Source: Hemerocallis citrina (taxonomy: Eukaryota > Streptophyta > Magnoliopsida > Asparagales > Asphodelaceae). Taken from it: DNA of 64,000 bases. Numbering within the stretch: position 1 is the stretch's first letter; each line of letters begins with the position of its first letter. The stretch lies in the NCBI GenBank assembly GCA_017893485.1, contig CM030364.1, positions 204,410,827-204,474,826 of the forward strand, in the 5' to 3' direction. The position numbers and the translations under genes are program-made. This document shows positions 47,561 to 59,316 of the stretch, piece after piece. The notes under the pieces are model-generated. The model was not told where the DNA came from. It saw only the letters and a list, made by a program, of their open reading frames with translations, and did no database searches.

Positions 47561-49540
47561 TCACTTGTGGGAGAAGTTTCTGTGGCTCGCAGTGTCATCC
47601 GAGCACCGAGCCTCAAGCTTGTTGGAGAAGCTTTTGGGGATCGCGGTGTCATCCGAGAGCCGAACCTCAAGCTTGTTGGGGAAGCTTTTGTGGCTCGCGG
47701 TACCATCCGAGCGCCGAGCCTCAAGCTTGTTGGAGAAGCTTTTGTGGCTCGCGGTGCCATTCGAGCATCGAGCCGAAAACTTGTTGGAGAAGCTTTTGTG
47801 GCTTGCGGTGCCATCCGAGCGTTGAGCCGAAAACTTGTGGGAGAAATTTTTGTGGCTCGCGGCGTCATCCGAGCTCCGAGCCTTAAGCTTGTTGGAGAAG
47901 CTTTTGGGGCTCGCGGTGCCATCCGAGCGCCGAGCCCAGAACTTGTGGGAGAAGTTTTTGTGGCTCACGGTGCCATCCGAGTGTTGAGCCGAAAACTTGT
48001 GGGAGAAGGTTTTATGGCTCGCGGTGTCATCCGAGCGCCGAGGCTCAAGCTTGTTGGAGAAGCTTTTGGGGCTCGCGGTGCCATCCGAGCGTCGAGCCCA
48101 GAATTTGTGGGAGAAGTTTTTGTGGCTCGCGGTGCCATCCGAGCGTCGAGCCGAAAACTTGTGGGAGAAGTTTTTGTGGCTCGCGGTGTCATCCGAGCGC
48201 CGAGGCTCAAGCTTGTTAGAGAAGCTTTTGGGGCTCGCAATGCCATCCGAGCGCTGAGCTCAGAACTTGTGGGAGAAGTTTTTTTGGCTCGCGGTGCCAT
48301 CCGAGCGTCGAGCTGAAAACTTGTGGGAGAAGTTTTTGTGGCTCGCAGTGTCATCCGAGCGCCGAGGCTCAAGCTTGTTGGAGAAGATTTTGGGGCTCGC
48401 GGTGCCATCCGAGCGCCGAGCCCAGAACTTGTGGGAGAAGTTTTTATGGCTCGCAGTGTCATCCGAGCGTCGAGCCGAAAACTTATGGGAGAAGTTTTTG
48501 TAGCTCACGGTGTCATCCGAGCACCGAGCCTCAAGCTTGTTGGAGAAGCTTTTAGGGCTCACGGTGCCATTCGAGTGCCGAGCCCAGAACTTGTAGGAGA
48601 TGTTTTTGTGGCTCGCGGTGCCATCCGAGCATCGAGCCGAAAACTTGTGGGAGAAGTTTTTGTGGCTCGTGGTGTCATCTAAGCGCCGAGGCTCAAGCTT
48701 GTTGGAGAAGATTTTGGGGCTCGCAGTGCCATCCGAGCGTCAAGCCTAGAACTTGTGGGAGAAGTTTTTGTGGCTCGCGGTACCATCCGAGCGTCGAGCC
48801 GAAAACTTGTGGGAGAAGTTTTTGTGGCTCACGGTGCCATCCGAGCGTCGAGCCTCAAACTTGTTGGAGAAGCTTTTGGGGCTCGCGGTGTCATCCGAGC
48901 GCCGAGCCCAGAACTTTTGGGAGAAGTTTTTGTGGCTCGCGGTGTCATCCAAGCGTTGAGCCGAGAACTTGTGGGAGAAGTTTTTTTGGCTCGCGGTTTC
49001 ATCCGAGTGCCGAGCCTCAAGCTTGTTGAGAAGCTTTTAGGGCTCGCGGTGCCATCCGAGCGCCGAGCCCAGAACATGTGGGAGATGTTTTTGTGGCTCG
49101 CGGTGCCATCCGAGCGTCGAGCCGAAAACTTGTGGGAGAAGTTTTTGTGGCTCGCGGTGTCATCTGAGTGCCAATGCTCAAGCTTGTTGGAGAATATTTT
49201 GGGGCTCGCTGTGCCATCCGAGCATCGAGCCTAGAACTTGTGGGAGAAGTTTTTGTAGCTCGCGGTGCCATCCGAGCGTCGAACCGAAAACTTGTGGGAG
49301 AAGTTTTTGTGGCTCACGGTGTCATCCGAGCGTCGAGCCTCAAGCTTGTTGGAGAAGCTTTTGGGGATCGCGGTGCCATCCGAGCGTCGGGCCTCAAGCT
49401 TGTTGGAGAAGCTTTTGGGGCTCACGGTGCCATCCGAGAGTCGAGCCACAAGCTTGTTGTGGAAGCTTTTGTGGCTCGCGGTGCCATTCGAGCGTTGAGC
49501 CACCAAACTTGTTGGAAAAGCTTTGGTGGCTTGGTGTAGT
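47560..49540. repeat. Tandem array 2, 54-bp unit, about 36 copies
   Basis: The unit has three parts: CTTGTTGGAGAAGCTTTTG, then GGCTCGCGGTGCCATCCGAG, then CGCCGAGCCTCAA or CGTCGAGCCGAAAA. Because 54 is a multiple of 3, several frames stay open on both strands as 18-residue repeats (for example LVGEVFVARGAIRASSRK). Variant units (TTGG/TGTGG, CTCAA/GAAAA) alternate irregularly. Confidence 0.92.
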
Positions 49541-49622
49541 GCTCGAGTAGTTGACCACGTGTTTCGAGATGTTGTATCGGTCGATAGGGCTGAGGGTAAA
49601 TGGGTGATTTCACGCCCTAGGC

Positions 49623-49630
49623 TGACGTCA
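49623..49630. promoter_or_regulatory. TGACGTCA bZIP-type palindrome upstream of antisense gene
   Basis: A perfect TGACGTCA, 84 bases before the antisense start codon. It is a known binding core for plant bZIP/TGA factors. A control role is inferred. Confidence 0.35.
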
Positions 49631-49713
49631 TAGGCATGAGAATCGAAGCGATTTAGACCTTGGTGGCCATTGGATCTTGAATCAAGATCCAACGGTTAGA
49701 TCTTCTCACGAAA

Positions 49714-52695
49714 ATGGAGGAGTACCTTCAGTCGGACATAAGATCGGATGGCGAGGGTGTTGTAGTTTATGACGTGCAACCTTTACGACCCCATAGGCCG
49801 GGCAAGGAGCCCGTGGAGGAGGGTAAGAATGAGGGAGGAGTCCTTGAGGGAGAGGGGTTTGTTGAGGAGGGGGAGCACAAAGAAGGAGACCCCGAGGGAG
49901 AGGAAATTGTTGAGGAGGGGGAGCACGAGGAGGAAGACAACCAGGAGGGGCCCGTCCGAGGAGCCAAGGGAGGCGACGGTCGGGGAGAAGAGGGAGGAGG
50001 AACCACAGGAGAGGCAGTCGAGGAAGAGGAAGATCTTCCACCTCTGCCCCCGTTAGCGACCCCATCTCCAGAGAAGAAACCTCGCCCTCGTAAGCGAAAA
50101 AGGCAGTTGACTTGCCCCGATACCCCGGGCTCACCAGATAAATACGGACCCGAGCCAGGGTTCGAGTTTGGCCCTGTGACTCATAGAAACTCGGGGTCGA
50201 TCAGGATGTACCCTGACGATGTGGATGGGCTTCTTGCGTTCACTTCGTTGCTGTGGGATACAGGTCGGCCTATGATCAAGATGGACAGTGTCCAATGTGT
50301 TTTGAGGGCAGATTACTTGCACGTCTTAAGGGCAGCTTATTTCATCTCGAAGGAATTTGAGCTCCTAATGCCGAACCCCGGAATCCGTCCAACCACAACT
50401 CTAGAGTTGAGCTTCTGCATGTTCCCCGAGGACGCCTTCATTTAGGGGTTGAGGATGCCGTTTCATCCGTTCATCGTGAGGGTTCTGAATTGGGGGGGTC
50501 TGAGCCCAATGCAGTACCGCCCCAACTCGTGGAAGCACCTGATTTGCTTCGTTCTGAAGTGCCAGGAGAAGGGTGTTAAGCCGAGGCTCACATACTTCCG
50601 TGCTATCCTAGGGATGAGCTCGCTTGGTGACTTGGAGGGGATCTTTTACCTCTCGCCGTGCCCCCACAAGAAGGTGATGCACCGTCATCCGGACTCCATC
50701 AAAGGATGGAAGGAAAAGTACTTTGTTGTCCGGGGTGAGAAGCCTTGGCAGATTCCAACTATTTGGAATTTTAGTAAGCCGAATCACAAGCCCCCGAAGC
50801 GTAGTGAGTTGACTGAGAAAGAATGGGCAACTGTGGAGAAGATCGTGGGAGGGAAAAGCATAGGTTGGCCGCGCATCACGGAGTTGCACCTGGCCCGAGC
50901 CGAACTGAGCCCAGCCGACCTTAGTATGTTTTTGTTTTGAATTTATTTATCTTACTGCCTTCGTGTTAACATTTTTTCATGCTATTTTTTTTGTAAAGAT
51001 GTCTGCCAAGCAGCTCGACAACCGACAGGCCCTGCTGGCCCTAGTCGCCAAGAGGAGGGCTGATCAGAAGAACAAGGCCGAACAGGAGAAGAAGGGCACC
51101 TCGGCCGCGAGTTCCAGCAAAGGGCCGGTGCCAGTGCCTGTGGAGCTGCCCTCGAAGAGGACGAAGAAGCACCACCACACATCGAGGTCGACGAAGGAAC
51201 CGGGGGCGAGCTCCGGTAGTAAGAATGGGGCCGAGGTCCTGGAGCAGAGGCTCCCTCCACTTCACCCCGATGCCACGGAGATGGTGGGCAGGCAGGGCTG
51301 GAGGCCGCATGTCCCAGATTGAGGGGTCAAGGTAGGAGATACCCTGCTCGAGGGTCCGATGGCGCTGGAGGCAATGGGAGCATCTCGCCACGGAGCGAGA
51401 TCGGATGGCTCTGGCAACGGAGACGTCTGGGACAACCTAGATAAGGTGGGTTCAGGCGCAGCTCTCGGTAAGTGTTTGGTATTTTCTATTGCGTAGAACT
51501 TAGGGATTTCTCTAACTTGTTCTTCCTCGGCCAGACGTTGCTTCATAGGCATCAGTTCCACAAGTGCTTGGAGAATGATATCCTCATCGAGAGGAAGAAT
51601 GCCAACAAGTATTTCCGCGAGCTTACTCATCTACAGGACGAGCTGAAGGAGGCCCGAAATGCTGAGGCGATCGTCCAAGCTCAGATGGCCTCGCTGCAAG
51701 ACCATTATGCGAACGAGCTGGCGCACTTCCGATCTAAGGCTCAGGTGGAGGCTAAGAAGGTACAGATCGCCATGGCGGAGATGGAGATCACCATGGCAGA
51801 CACTCTGATCATGGCCCAGGACGAGGCTTACACCAAGGCCAAGGATCACTTCCTGCAGGTCTACCCGGAGTGTTGGGTCGACCACCTCCACTACAACTAG
51901 CGGCTTCCCGTGCATCCGCCAACGCACGTCGGTGGTGAGGAGGAGGAGGATAGGGGGGAACCTCATCAAGAGGAGGCCGGGGCGACCCTATTGACGAAGA
52001 GGTGCCGCCTCCCCTAATCAGTAGCTTAGGATTTTTAATCTTTTGACTCTGTATTTGCCTCACGCGGACTGGCCACCGCCTTTTGTAACAAGTTTTTGAA
52101 CTTATAAGAGAAAAAATTTTTTGGCCGATCTTCTGTGACTTGTTATTTTTCGCCACTCTTTTGTGACCCATTGTTTTTCCCATCTTCTTGCTAGACACAT
52201 GAGGCCCTCGGAGCCGACCTTCGTTCTGCCGATGTCTCTTGGCTCCGAAATGAGCTGGGGTCCAAGGAGAGTTTGCTGGCTCGCCATCGTAAGCAGACTC
52301 GTGATCGAGAGGCTACGGTGAATTATTTCATAAACAAGTCTAGGGAGCTCAGCCTAGAGGCTGCTCACCTGAAGAAGGCCATATCCGATCGGGACTAGTG
52401 GATAGTTGAGACGAACTGGTCAATCTCGGATGCTTCCACCGGGCAACCGGCTTCGGAGTCCTTTCTTTGTGAGGCTGTTGTAGAGAAGGAGTTGGAGATT
52501 CGTAGGTTGAAGCTCATGCTAGGTACCGGTCCGCTCGAGGAAGCGAGCCATTCCGTATTGGGTCCTTCTCCGACCTTTTGTCTAGAAGCGGCGAGGTCTG
52601 CCGACGCGCAGAGCTCCATTGCCGGGGCATCCTCACTGGCCGGAAAGGCGGAGCACATGGAGGATCCCGCGGGAAGCACCGAGTTTGAGTTTTAA
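49714..52695 (+). pseudogene. Antisense gene of the Tat element (putative gypsy-type transposon domain), intron-containing
   Basis: Reads opposite to gag-pol. Exon 1 (49714-50923) has an acidic Glu/Gly-rich N terminus, a basic patch (KPRPRKRKRQ), then a domain with FHPFIVRVLNWGGLSP, PNSWKHLICFV and GWKEKYFVVRG, matching what I know of Pfam Transposase_28 (putative gypsy type transposon). One in-frame TAG stands at 50443-50445. A probable intron starts GTATGT at 50924 and ends before ATGTCTGCC at 50999, though phases do not join cleanly. Further pieces: a Lys-rich, His/Ser-rich segment (50999-51467, stop at 51320), donor CG|GTAAGT, and a coiled coil (51535-52017). A last coiled-coil segment runs 52193-52695. 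Function is unknown; a nuclear or chromatin role is speculation. Confidence 0.65.
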
Positions 52696-52699
52696 GCCG

Positions 52700-53520
52700 A
52701 GCAATTTGTAATATCTTCATTGTATTGTGTGGCCGTTTCTGGTGCTCCATGAGTAATAAAAATTCAATTTCTTTACTTTGATAATTTGTTAAGCGAGACC
52801 GGTAGGGGCGTAGCTTGAGGCCCTTGCTGAGTAGGGCTTTGCTTGAGGTCGCCGTCGAGGCAGAAATAGTCATCGAGTTGTGGCTTCGCTCGAGAGCCGA
52901 ACCGTTATGCCTCGCAGGTAACATTTAATAAGGGACATTTCGTCTTCCGATAAAAATTAATGGGGACACTTCATCTTCCGCCGTTTGGACTTCCTGATGT
53001 CATAAATGCGCCTCTCCGGAGGGTATATAGTCTTCACCCCCTCATCACTTTGTCACCAAGAAATGCCAGTGACTTATATGCCACCCGCTGGCAATTCGGG
53101 GTTTTGGCTCCGAGGGTCGTTTACCCCGAGCTGTCAGCGGGTGAAAGGTGGGTCGATCCCGAGGGTGAGATTTGGGGTGCCTGCGAAGGCGGGCCCCCAC
53201 AAGTTGGAATTCTTGGCTGAGAGTCCCAGATAGTTGGCTCTCCTGCCATCCTCTAGCATTTTTGGGTAAACGACTCTGAGGGTAGTTTACCTGCAGTTGC
53301 TAGCAGGTGAGAGGTGTGCCGACCAAGGTCTGGGAGCTCGGGGAGTTTTTTGGGCGAGAGTCCTGGGTCGGTGGCTCCCATGCCACCCTCGAACAATTTG
53401 GGGTTCTGGCTGTGAGGGTCATTAACTCCGAGTTGTACGTGGGTGAGAGGTGGGTCAACCAACGGTCCGGGGCTCGGGGTGTTTGCCGAAGGCGAGCGCC
53501 CTAAATCTTTAATAAAAAAT
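52700..53520. other. Spacer between antisense gene and array 3
   Basis: No conserved frame. Holds loosely repeated phrases (GGTGAGAGGTGGGTC, GAGGGTCGTTTACC) at 53100-53480 that look like a decayed tandem array of about 150-190 bp. GTATATAG at 53024 resembles a plus-strand TATA box, without a gene after it. Confidence 0.45.
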
Positions 53521-54900
53521 ATTTTGGTTAGGTGTGGCTGAAGGTCGTCGTCGAGCGTAAAGGTCGCCGGGCTTGAAAAAGCCAGGGCCCTGCTCGAGGT
53601 CAATGCCGAGCCCCCATTCCCTAGGAGAAGTTTGTATGAGTGTAGCTGGAGGTCATCGCAGAGCGTAAAGGTCCCATGGCTTGAAAATGCCAAGGCCTTA
53701 CTCGAGGTCGATGCCGAGCCCCCATACCTGTTCTCGGGTAGATAGTACGAGTGTAGCTGAAGGTCATCGCTGAGCGCATAGGTCGCAGTGCTTGAAAAAG
53801 CCCAGGTCCTGCTCGAGGTCGATGCTGAGCTCCCATACCTTAGGAGAAGCTGGAGGTCATCGCCGAGCGTAAAGGTCGCAGCGCTTGAAAAAGCCGAGGA
53901 CTTGCTCAAGGTCGATGCCGAGCCCCCACACCTATTCTCGGGTAGATAGTACGAGTGTAACTGGAGGTCATCGCCGAGCATATAGGTCGCAGTGCTTAAA
54001 AAGCTCAGGCCCTGCTCGAGGTCGATGCTGAGCCCCCATACCTTAGGAGAAGCTGTTATGAGCGTAGCTTGAGATCATCGCTGAGCGAAAAGGTCGCAGG
54101 GCTTGAAAAAGCTGAGACCTTGCTCGAGGTCGATACCAAGCCCCATACCTGTTCTCGGGTAGATAGTACGAGTATAGCTGAAGGTCATTGAGGAGCGATA
54201 GGTCGCAGTGCTTGAAAAAACCCAGGCCCTGCTCGAGGTCGATGCCGAGCCCCCATACCTTAGGAGAAGCTGTTATGAGCATAGCCGGAGGTCATCGCCG
54301 AGTGTAAAAGTCGCATGGGCTTGAAAAAGCCAAGGCCGTGCTTGAGGTCGATGCTGAGCCCCTATACCTGTTCTTGGGTAAATAGTACGAGTGTAGTTAG
54401 AGGTCATCGCCGAGCGTATAGGTCGTAGGGCTTGAAAAATCCCAGGCCCGGCTCAAGGTCGATGCCGAGCCCCCATAACGTAGGAGAAGCTGTTATGAGC
54501 GTAGCTGGAGGTCATCGCCCAACGTAAAAGTCGCAGGGCTTGAAAAAGCCAAGGCCGTGCTCGAGGTCGATGCCGAGCCCCTATACCTGTTCTCGGGTAG
54601 ATAGTACGAGTGTAGCTGGAGGTCATCGCCGAGCGTATAAGTCGTAGGGCTTGAAACATCCCAGGCCCGGCTCGAGGTCGATGCCGAGCCTCCATACCGT
54701 AGGAGAAGCTGTGTGAGCATAGCTGGAGGTCATTGCCGAGCGTAAAGGTCGCAGGGCTTGAAAAAGCCAAGCCGTGCTCGAGGTCGATGCTGAGCCCCAT
54801 ACCTGTTTATAGGTAGATAGTACGAGTGTAGCTGGAGGTCATCGCCGAGCGTATAGGTCGCAGGGGCCCTGCTCAAGGTCGATGCCGAGCCCCAATACTT
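53520..54900. repeat. Tandem array 3, about 108-bp unit in alternating dimers
   Basis: About 13 units share AGCTGGAGGTCATCGCCGAG, then a GTCGCAGGGCTTGAAAAAGC segment, then CTCGAGGTCGATGCCGAGCC. Successive units mostly alternate between a CCTGTTCTCGGGTAGATAG linker and a CCTTAGGAGAAGCTGTTATG linker. This gives a higher-order period of about 217 bp. Confidence 0.88.
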
Positions 54901-54904
54901 TAGG

Positions 54905-55105
54905 AGAGACTTTTTATGGCTCGTGGTGACATTCGAGCGCCGAGTCTCATGCTTGTAGGAGAAGCTTTTTGTGGCTCGTGGTTCCATCCAAGCGTCGAGC
55001 TCCAAGCTTATAAGAGAAGCTTTTTGTGGCTCGCGATTCCATCCGAGCGCCGAGCCTCAAGCTTATAAGAGAAGCTTTTTGTGGCTCGTGGTTCCCAAAA
55101 CTTGT
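54905..55105. repeat. Tandem array 4, about 57-bp unit, 3-4 copies, related to array 2
   Basis: Units with GAAGCTTTTTGTGGCTCG, then a TGGTTCCATCC segment, then GAGCGCCGAGCCTCAAGCTT. Same orientation as array 2 but on the other side of the antisense gene. Confidence 0.85.
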
Positions 55106-55234
55106 TTTAAAAAAGCTGGCACGAGGCCAAGAGAGGTAAACGATTACATCATATTAACTACACAAAACAAGGCACGAGGTGCCGATTACATTTTATAATT
55201 TACATGAGGGTATCTACAAGGTCTATGCGAGGCG

Positions 55235-56560
55235 CTAATTCTCGCCTTCGAGGAATTTGATAAGGTGCTCCGTGTTCCAGGGTCTCTTCAAAGCCTTACC
55301 CTCAAGGTCGGTGAGGCGGTACGTGCCCAGGTGTACAACCTCAGAAACTTTGTACGGGCCTTCCCAGTTTGGAGCCAGCTTCCTCTTTTGGCCGGGGTTA
55401 GATACCGCCAGCTTTCGGAGGACGAGGTCCCCTAGCTTGATGTCGGTGGGATGCACCTTTTTGTTGTAGAGCCTCTCGATCCTCTGCTGGTACGTGTTCC
55501 TTCTGATGGCAGATTTTTCTCTGACCTCGTCTATGAGGTCCAGATTGGCACGTAGTTGTGCCGAGTTGCTTGCCTCATCCAAGGCCATGATTCGGGGCGA
55601 AGGGAGCCCGATCTCGAGGGGAATTACGGCCTCCGCACCGTAGGTCAGATTGAATGGCGACTCTCCCGTGGGAATCATCTTTGTCGTTCGATAGGCCCAG
55701 AAAACGCTCGGCAACTCGTCGACCCATAATCCTTTGGAAGAATTATCAAGCCATTTCTTCAGGCTGTCAAGGATCTGGCGGTTCGCGTTCTCGGCCTGAC
55801 CGTTCGACTACGGGTGGCACACTAAAGAGAAGCGCTGCTGGATTCCGAGATCCTCGCAGAACTTTTGGAAATTCTTACCTGCAAACTGAGTCCCATTATC
55901 CGTGATGAGTATGTGCAAATTTCCGAACCGGCAGACGATGTGTTTGCAGAAGAATTACTGGGTCTGCTGCTCGGTGATCGTGGCCAGGGGCTCGGCCTCG
56001 ATCCACTTTGTGAAGTAGTCAATCGCTACTATCAAAAACTTCCTTTGGCCTGTTGCTTTCGGAAATCGGCCCACCTGGTCCATCCCCCACATAGCAAAGG
56101 GGGTCGGACTGGCCAGGGAGCGGAGGTTTTCCTGGGGAACCCTTCTCACCGAGGAGAATCTTTGACAAGGGCCACACTTTTTGACCAGGGCCAGGGCATC
56201 TTGCAGCATCGTGGGTCAGTAATACCCGTGGTTCAGAGCCTTTCGGGCAAGCAATCGGCTCCCCATATGGCACCTGCCAATTCCCTCGTGGATCTCCTTG
56301 AGAGCGTACTTTGCTTCGTCAGCGGTTAAGCAGTGGAGGTAGGGTCTTCCGCCCGTCATCGTGTACGAGCGCTTGAAGAGGGTTTCGCTGATCTTGGCGA
56401 ACCTCTCCGAGCAGACCCTGATCCGCCTTGCCTCGGATCGGTCTTCGGGGAGCTCTCCTTTGATTAGAAACTTTCGGATGGGAGTGGTCCAATCGTCAGG
56501 CTGAGGTCCGTCGTCTATACAGAGGGTCTCAGGGAGGTCGATACTCGGCTTCAGGAGTAC
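55235..56560 (-). pseudogene. Tat integrase
   Basis: The zinc-binding N terminus has EIHEGIGRCHMGSRLLARK and CGPCQRF. The catalytic core has FLIVAIDYFTKWIEAEP, then ITDNGTQF and SNGQAENANRQI, so all three acidic residues of the triad are present. It continues to SVFWAYRTTKMIPTGESPF and the C-terminal NPGQKRKLAPNWEGPYKV, and ends near EFLEGEN-type sequence. Stops interrupt it after LNHGYY, after TEQQTQ and within VCHP*SNGQ, the first fitting TGG to TGA. Confidence 0.92.
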
Positions 56561-57670
56561 TTCAATCAGAACGGTGCGGTCGAGACCTTCGAAGGATAAG
56601 GAGGCTAACTTTGACAAGGCATTGGTCTGGGCGTTCTGCTCTCTTGGGATCCTTAAGACTGCAAACTCGTCAAAGGATGCCAAGAGCCACTGGACCACGG
56701 CCAAGTACCGAATCATCAGATCGTCACGGGCCTCATACTCTCCGATGATCCGATTGACCACGAGCTGAGAGTCGCTGAAGGCCCTGATCTGCCTGGCGCC
56801 TGCCTAGTGTGCCAGGGTGAGCCCGGCAATCATAGCTTCATATTCGGCCTCGTTGTTAGAGGTTGGAAAGTTGAGGCGGAGGGAATATTGGAGAAAAAAG
56901 TTGTCAGGTCCCCGCAAAATGATGCTCGCACCACTCCCCGCTTCGCAGGAAGAGCCGTCGACGTAAACTTCCCATGTCTGGTTGGCCTCCCCACCTTCCG
57001 ATTGCTCAGAGATGGTGCATTTCGTGATGAACTCGGCGAGGGCCTGTTCCTTGATTGATGTTCTTGGTTGATAGCCGATGTCATATTGACTGAGCTCGAT
57101 CGACCACTTGACTAGTCGGCCGGAGCTCTCGGGCGTGTGGAGTACGGACTTCAGAGGCTGGTCCGTGAGGACCTCAATTGAGTGTGCTTGGAAGTAAGGA
57201 CGGAGCTTGCGCGCGGCCATGACCAGGGCATATGCCACCTTCTCCATTTTCGTGTATCTGGTCTCGGTCGAGAGCAGAACCTTGCTCACATAATACAACA
57301 GCTTTTGGACTCCATTTTCTTCTCGAACAAGAACAGCACTGAGCACGTTTTCCGAGGCCAAGAGATAAAGCCAGAGAGGCTCGCCTGGCTCGGGTTTGCT
57401 GTGGAGCTGAGGATTGGCGAGGTACTCTTTCAATTGGGCAAATGCCTCATGCTGTTGAGTGCCCCATTCGAAGCCTCCGGTTCTGCGCAAGGCTTTGAAG
57501 AACGGGAGGGACTTCTCTCTGAACTTGGAGAGGAAACGAACGATGGCCGCCAGTCTGCCCGTAAGCTGCTGGACTTCCTTGATGTTCCTCGGATGGGCCA
57601 TGCCGATTATGGCTCCTGCGCTGGCTGATGACGAACCAGAGGAATTTTCTGAAGGAGACTCCGAATGCAC
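56216..57670 (-). pseudogene. Tat RNase H plus second (archaeal-type) RNase H
   Basis: The first RNase H region (about 57000-57600) has LWLYLLASENVLSAVLVRE, KMEKVAYALVMAARKL and VLTDQPLKSVL. It is followed by a second RNase H: WEVYVDGSSCEAGSGAS, SNNEAEYEAMIAGL, a stop (CAC TAG) near 56803, then FSDSQLVVNRI. In the usual ADALSKLA block the reading is TNALSKLA, so the last acidic residue appears changed to Asn. A duplicated RNase H of this type marks the Tat clade of Ty3/gypsy. Confidence 0.9.
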
Positions 57671-58240
57671 ACTTGGCCGAATTGAGCCTCATATTGTGGA
57701 TCCGAAGGACGCCAAAGGATTCTTCTAGGTCGGCGACGTGGTCCTGTCCCTATTGGCTTTTGACGAGCATGTCGTCGACGTACACCTCCATATTGCGACC
57801 GATCTGGTCCTTGAAGACTTGTTTGACGAGCCTTTGATAGGTAGCACCGACATTCTTCAGCCCGAAGGGCATAACCCGGTAGCAATAATGACCTTGGTCG
57901 GTGACGAAGGATGTCTTGACTATATCAGAGGGGAACATTCGGATCTGGTTGTAGTCTTAGAAGGCATCCATGAAGGACAGGAGCTCGTGACCCGACGTTG
58001 CGTCGATCAGAGCATCGATGCTGGGGAGAGGGAACAGATCTTTGGGGCACATCTTGTTAAGGTAGGTAAAGTCTATGCAGATCCTCCAGCTCCCGCTTGT
58101 CTTTCTCACCATCACGACGTTCGCCAGCCACTCGGGATAGCTGACCTCTTAGATGAACCGGGCAGACAAGAGCTTGTCTACCTCCGCTTTCACAGCCTGC
58201 TACCTCTCTGAGGTGAACTTACGTCGCTTCTGGACGATCG
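57607..58240 (-). pseudogene. Tat reverse transcriptase core
   Basis: The minus-strand reading has EWLANVVMVRK...WRICIDFTYLN, then the motif A region LLSFMDAF*DYNQI with a stop beside the catalytic Asp, then VMPFGLKNVGATYQRLV and MEVYVDDMLVKSQ with YVDD intact, followed by another stop. Stops also follow KRRKFTSER and ARFI. A frame change near 57690 separates it from RNase H. Confidence 0.92.
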
Positions 58241-59316
58241 GCTTCGAGCCAGAGATCACGCTTAGTCTGTGCATGATCACGTCTTCGGAGATCCCGGGCA
58301 TGTCGGATGGCTTCCAAGCGAAGAGTTCGACGTTGCGGCGAATGCAGTCGATTATGCCGGATTTTAGGTCGGGCGCGAGTGAGCAGCTCACGCGGAACCA
58401 TTTTGACTTGTCTCCCGTCTCGAACGAGACTTCTTCTAGTTCGTCCGTCGGTTCGGCCTCTGGTTGGCTCCTCTCGGGTTGTAGTTTGACGGCGTCCAGG
58501 GGAAACACACTGCCCCTGACAGCCGTCATATAGCAAGCTCGTGCTGCCTCTTGGTTCCCCCGAATGACCCCAACACCTGACTTGGTGGGGAACTTCAATT
58601 TCGGGAGGTAGGCTGAGGGAACAGCCTGGAGAGAGCAGAGCTCCGGTCGGCCGAGGATGGCATTGTAAGCTGCATTGACGTTCACAACCATGAAATTCAT
58701 TTACTCGGTTCGTCTGTGGGGGGTCGTACCGGCAGTGACATCCAGGGTCACGATCCCCTCTATTGGCACCGGGATGCCGGAGAACCCGTGCAGGGTGTAC
58801 CCGGCTGGCTTCATCTTATCTCGGGGGGAGCTTGAGGTTCTCAAACGCTTCTAGGAAGAGGATGTTCACTGAGCTCCCATTGTCCACGAGGATCCGACGA
58901 ACCTCGTAGTTCGCCATGACGAGGCTGATGACGAGCGCATCGCAGTGCGGGAGCCAGACCCCCTCTAGGTCTTCCCTCGAGAAGGAGATAGGGAGCTGTT
59001 GGACCTGGGGGAAAAGGAGGCCTCGGATGGCGTTTACCTCTCGGACGAACACCTTGCGGGAAGTGCTAGAATCCCCTCCCATAGCCCCCCATGGACGCAA
59101 TGTAGAATGGCTTGGCCTTCGGTCTTTTCGGGCTCCGGGTTCTGCTCGGGATGCTATTTGGGGGCGCAAGGAGGAGGAGAAGGCCTTCGGTTCCTCGTGT
59201 CCCTTCAGTCCCGGGCGTCTTCCCAGATGAATTCTCCGAGATATTCTCGTTGGATGAGAGCCTCGATTTCGTCTTTCAGGGCCCGGCAGTAGTCGATATC
59301 GTGCCCGTTGTCCCAA
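58200..59316 (-). pseudogene. Tat protease and protease-RT linker
   Basis: EVRRILVDNGSSVNILFLEAF holds the DNGSS active-site variant usual for Tat proteases. The second block reads NAAYNAILGRPELCSLQAV. An acidic linker (ERSQPEAEPTDELEEV) leads to the reverse transcriptase. Two frames are used (58816-59316 and 58200-58700), so there is a break near 58705-58810. Confidence 0.88.

Noticed and set aside
47567..48316. 249-codon plus-strand frame of 18-residue repeats as a gene
   Set aside because: Every unit is DNA repeat array 2, and comparable frames are open on the other strand and in other phases. Unit length divisible by 3 explains it without selection. Kept only as a finding.
47075..49540. 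CRISPR-like array
   Set aside because: Repeats are contiguous, with no unique spacers, and the DNA is plant nuclear. They are tandem repeats of a retroelement.
53020..53040. TATA-like GTATATAG on the plus strand as a promoter
   Set aside because: No coding frame follows, and the surrounding phrases look like a decayed tandem array.
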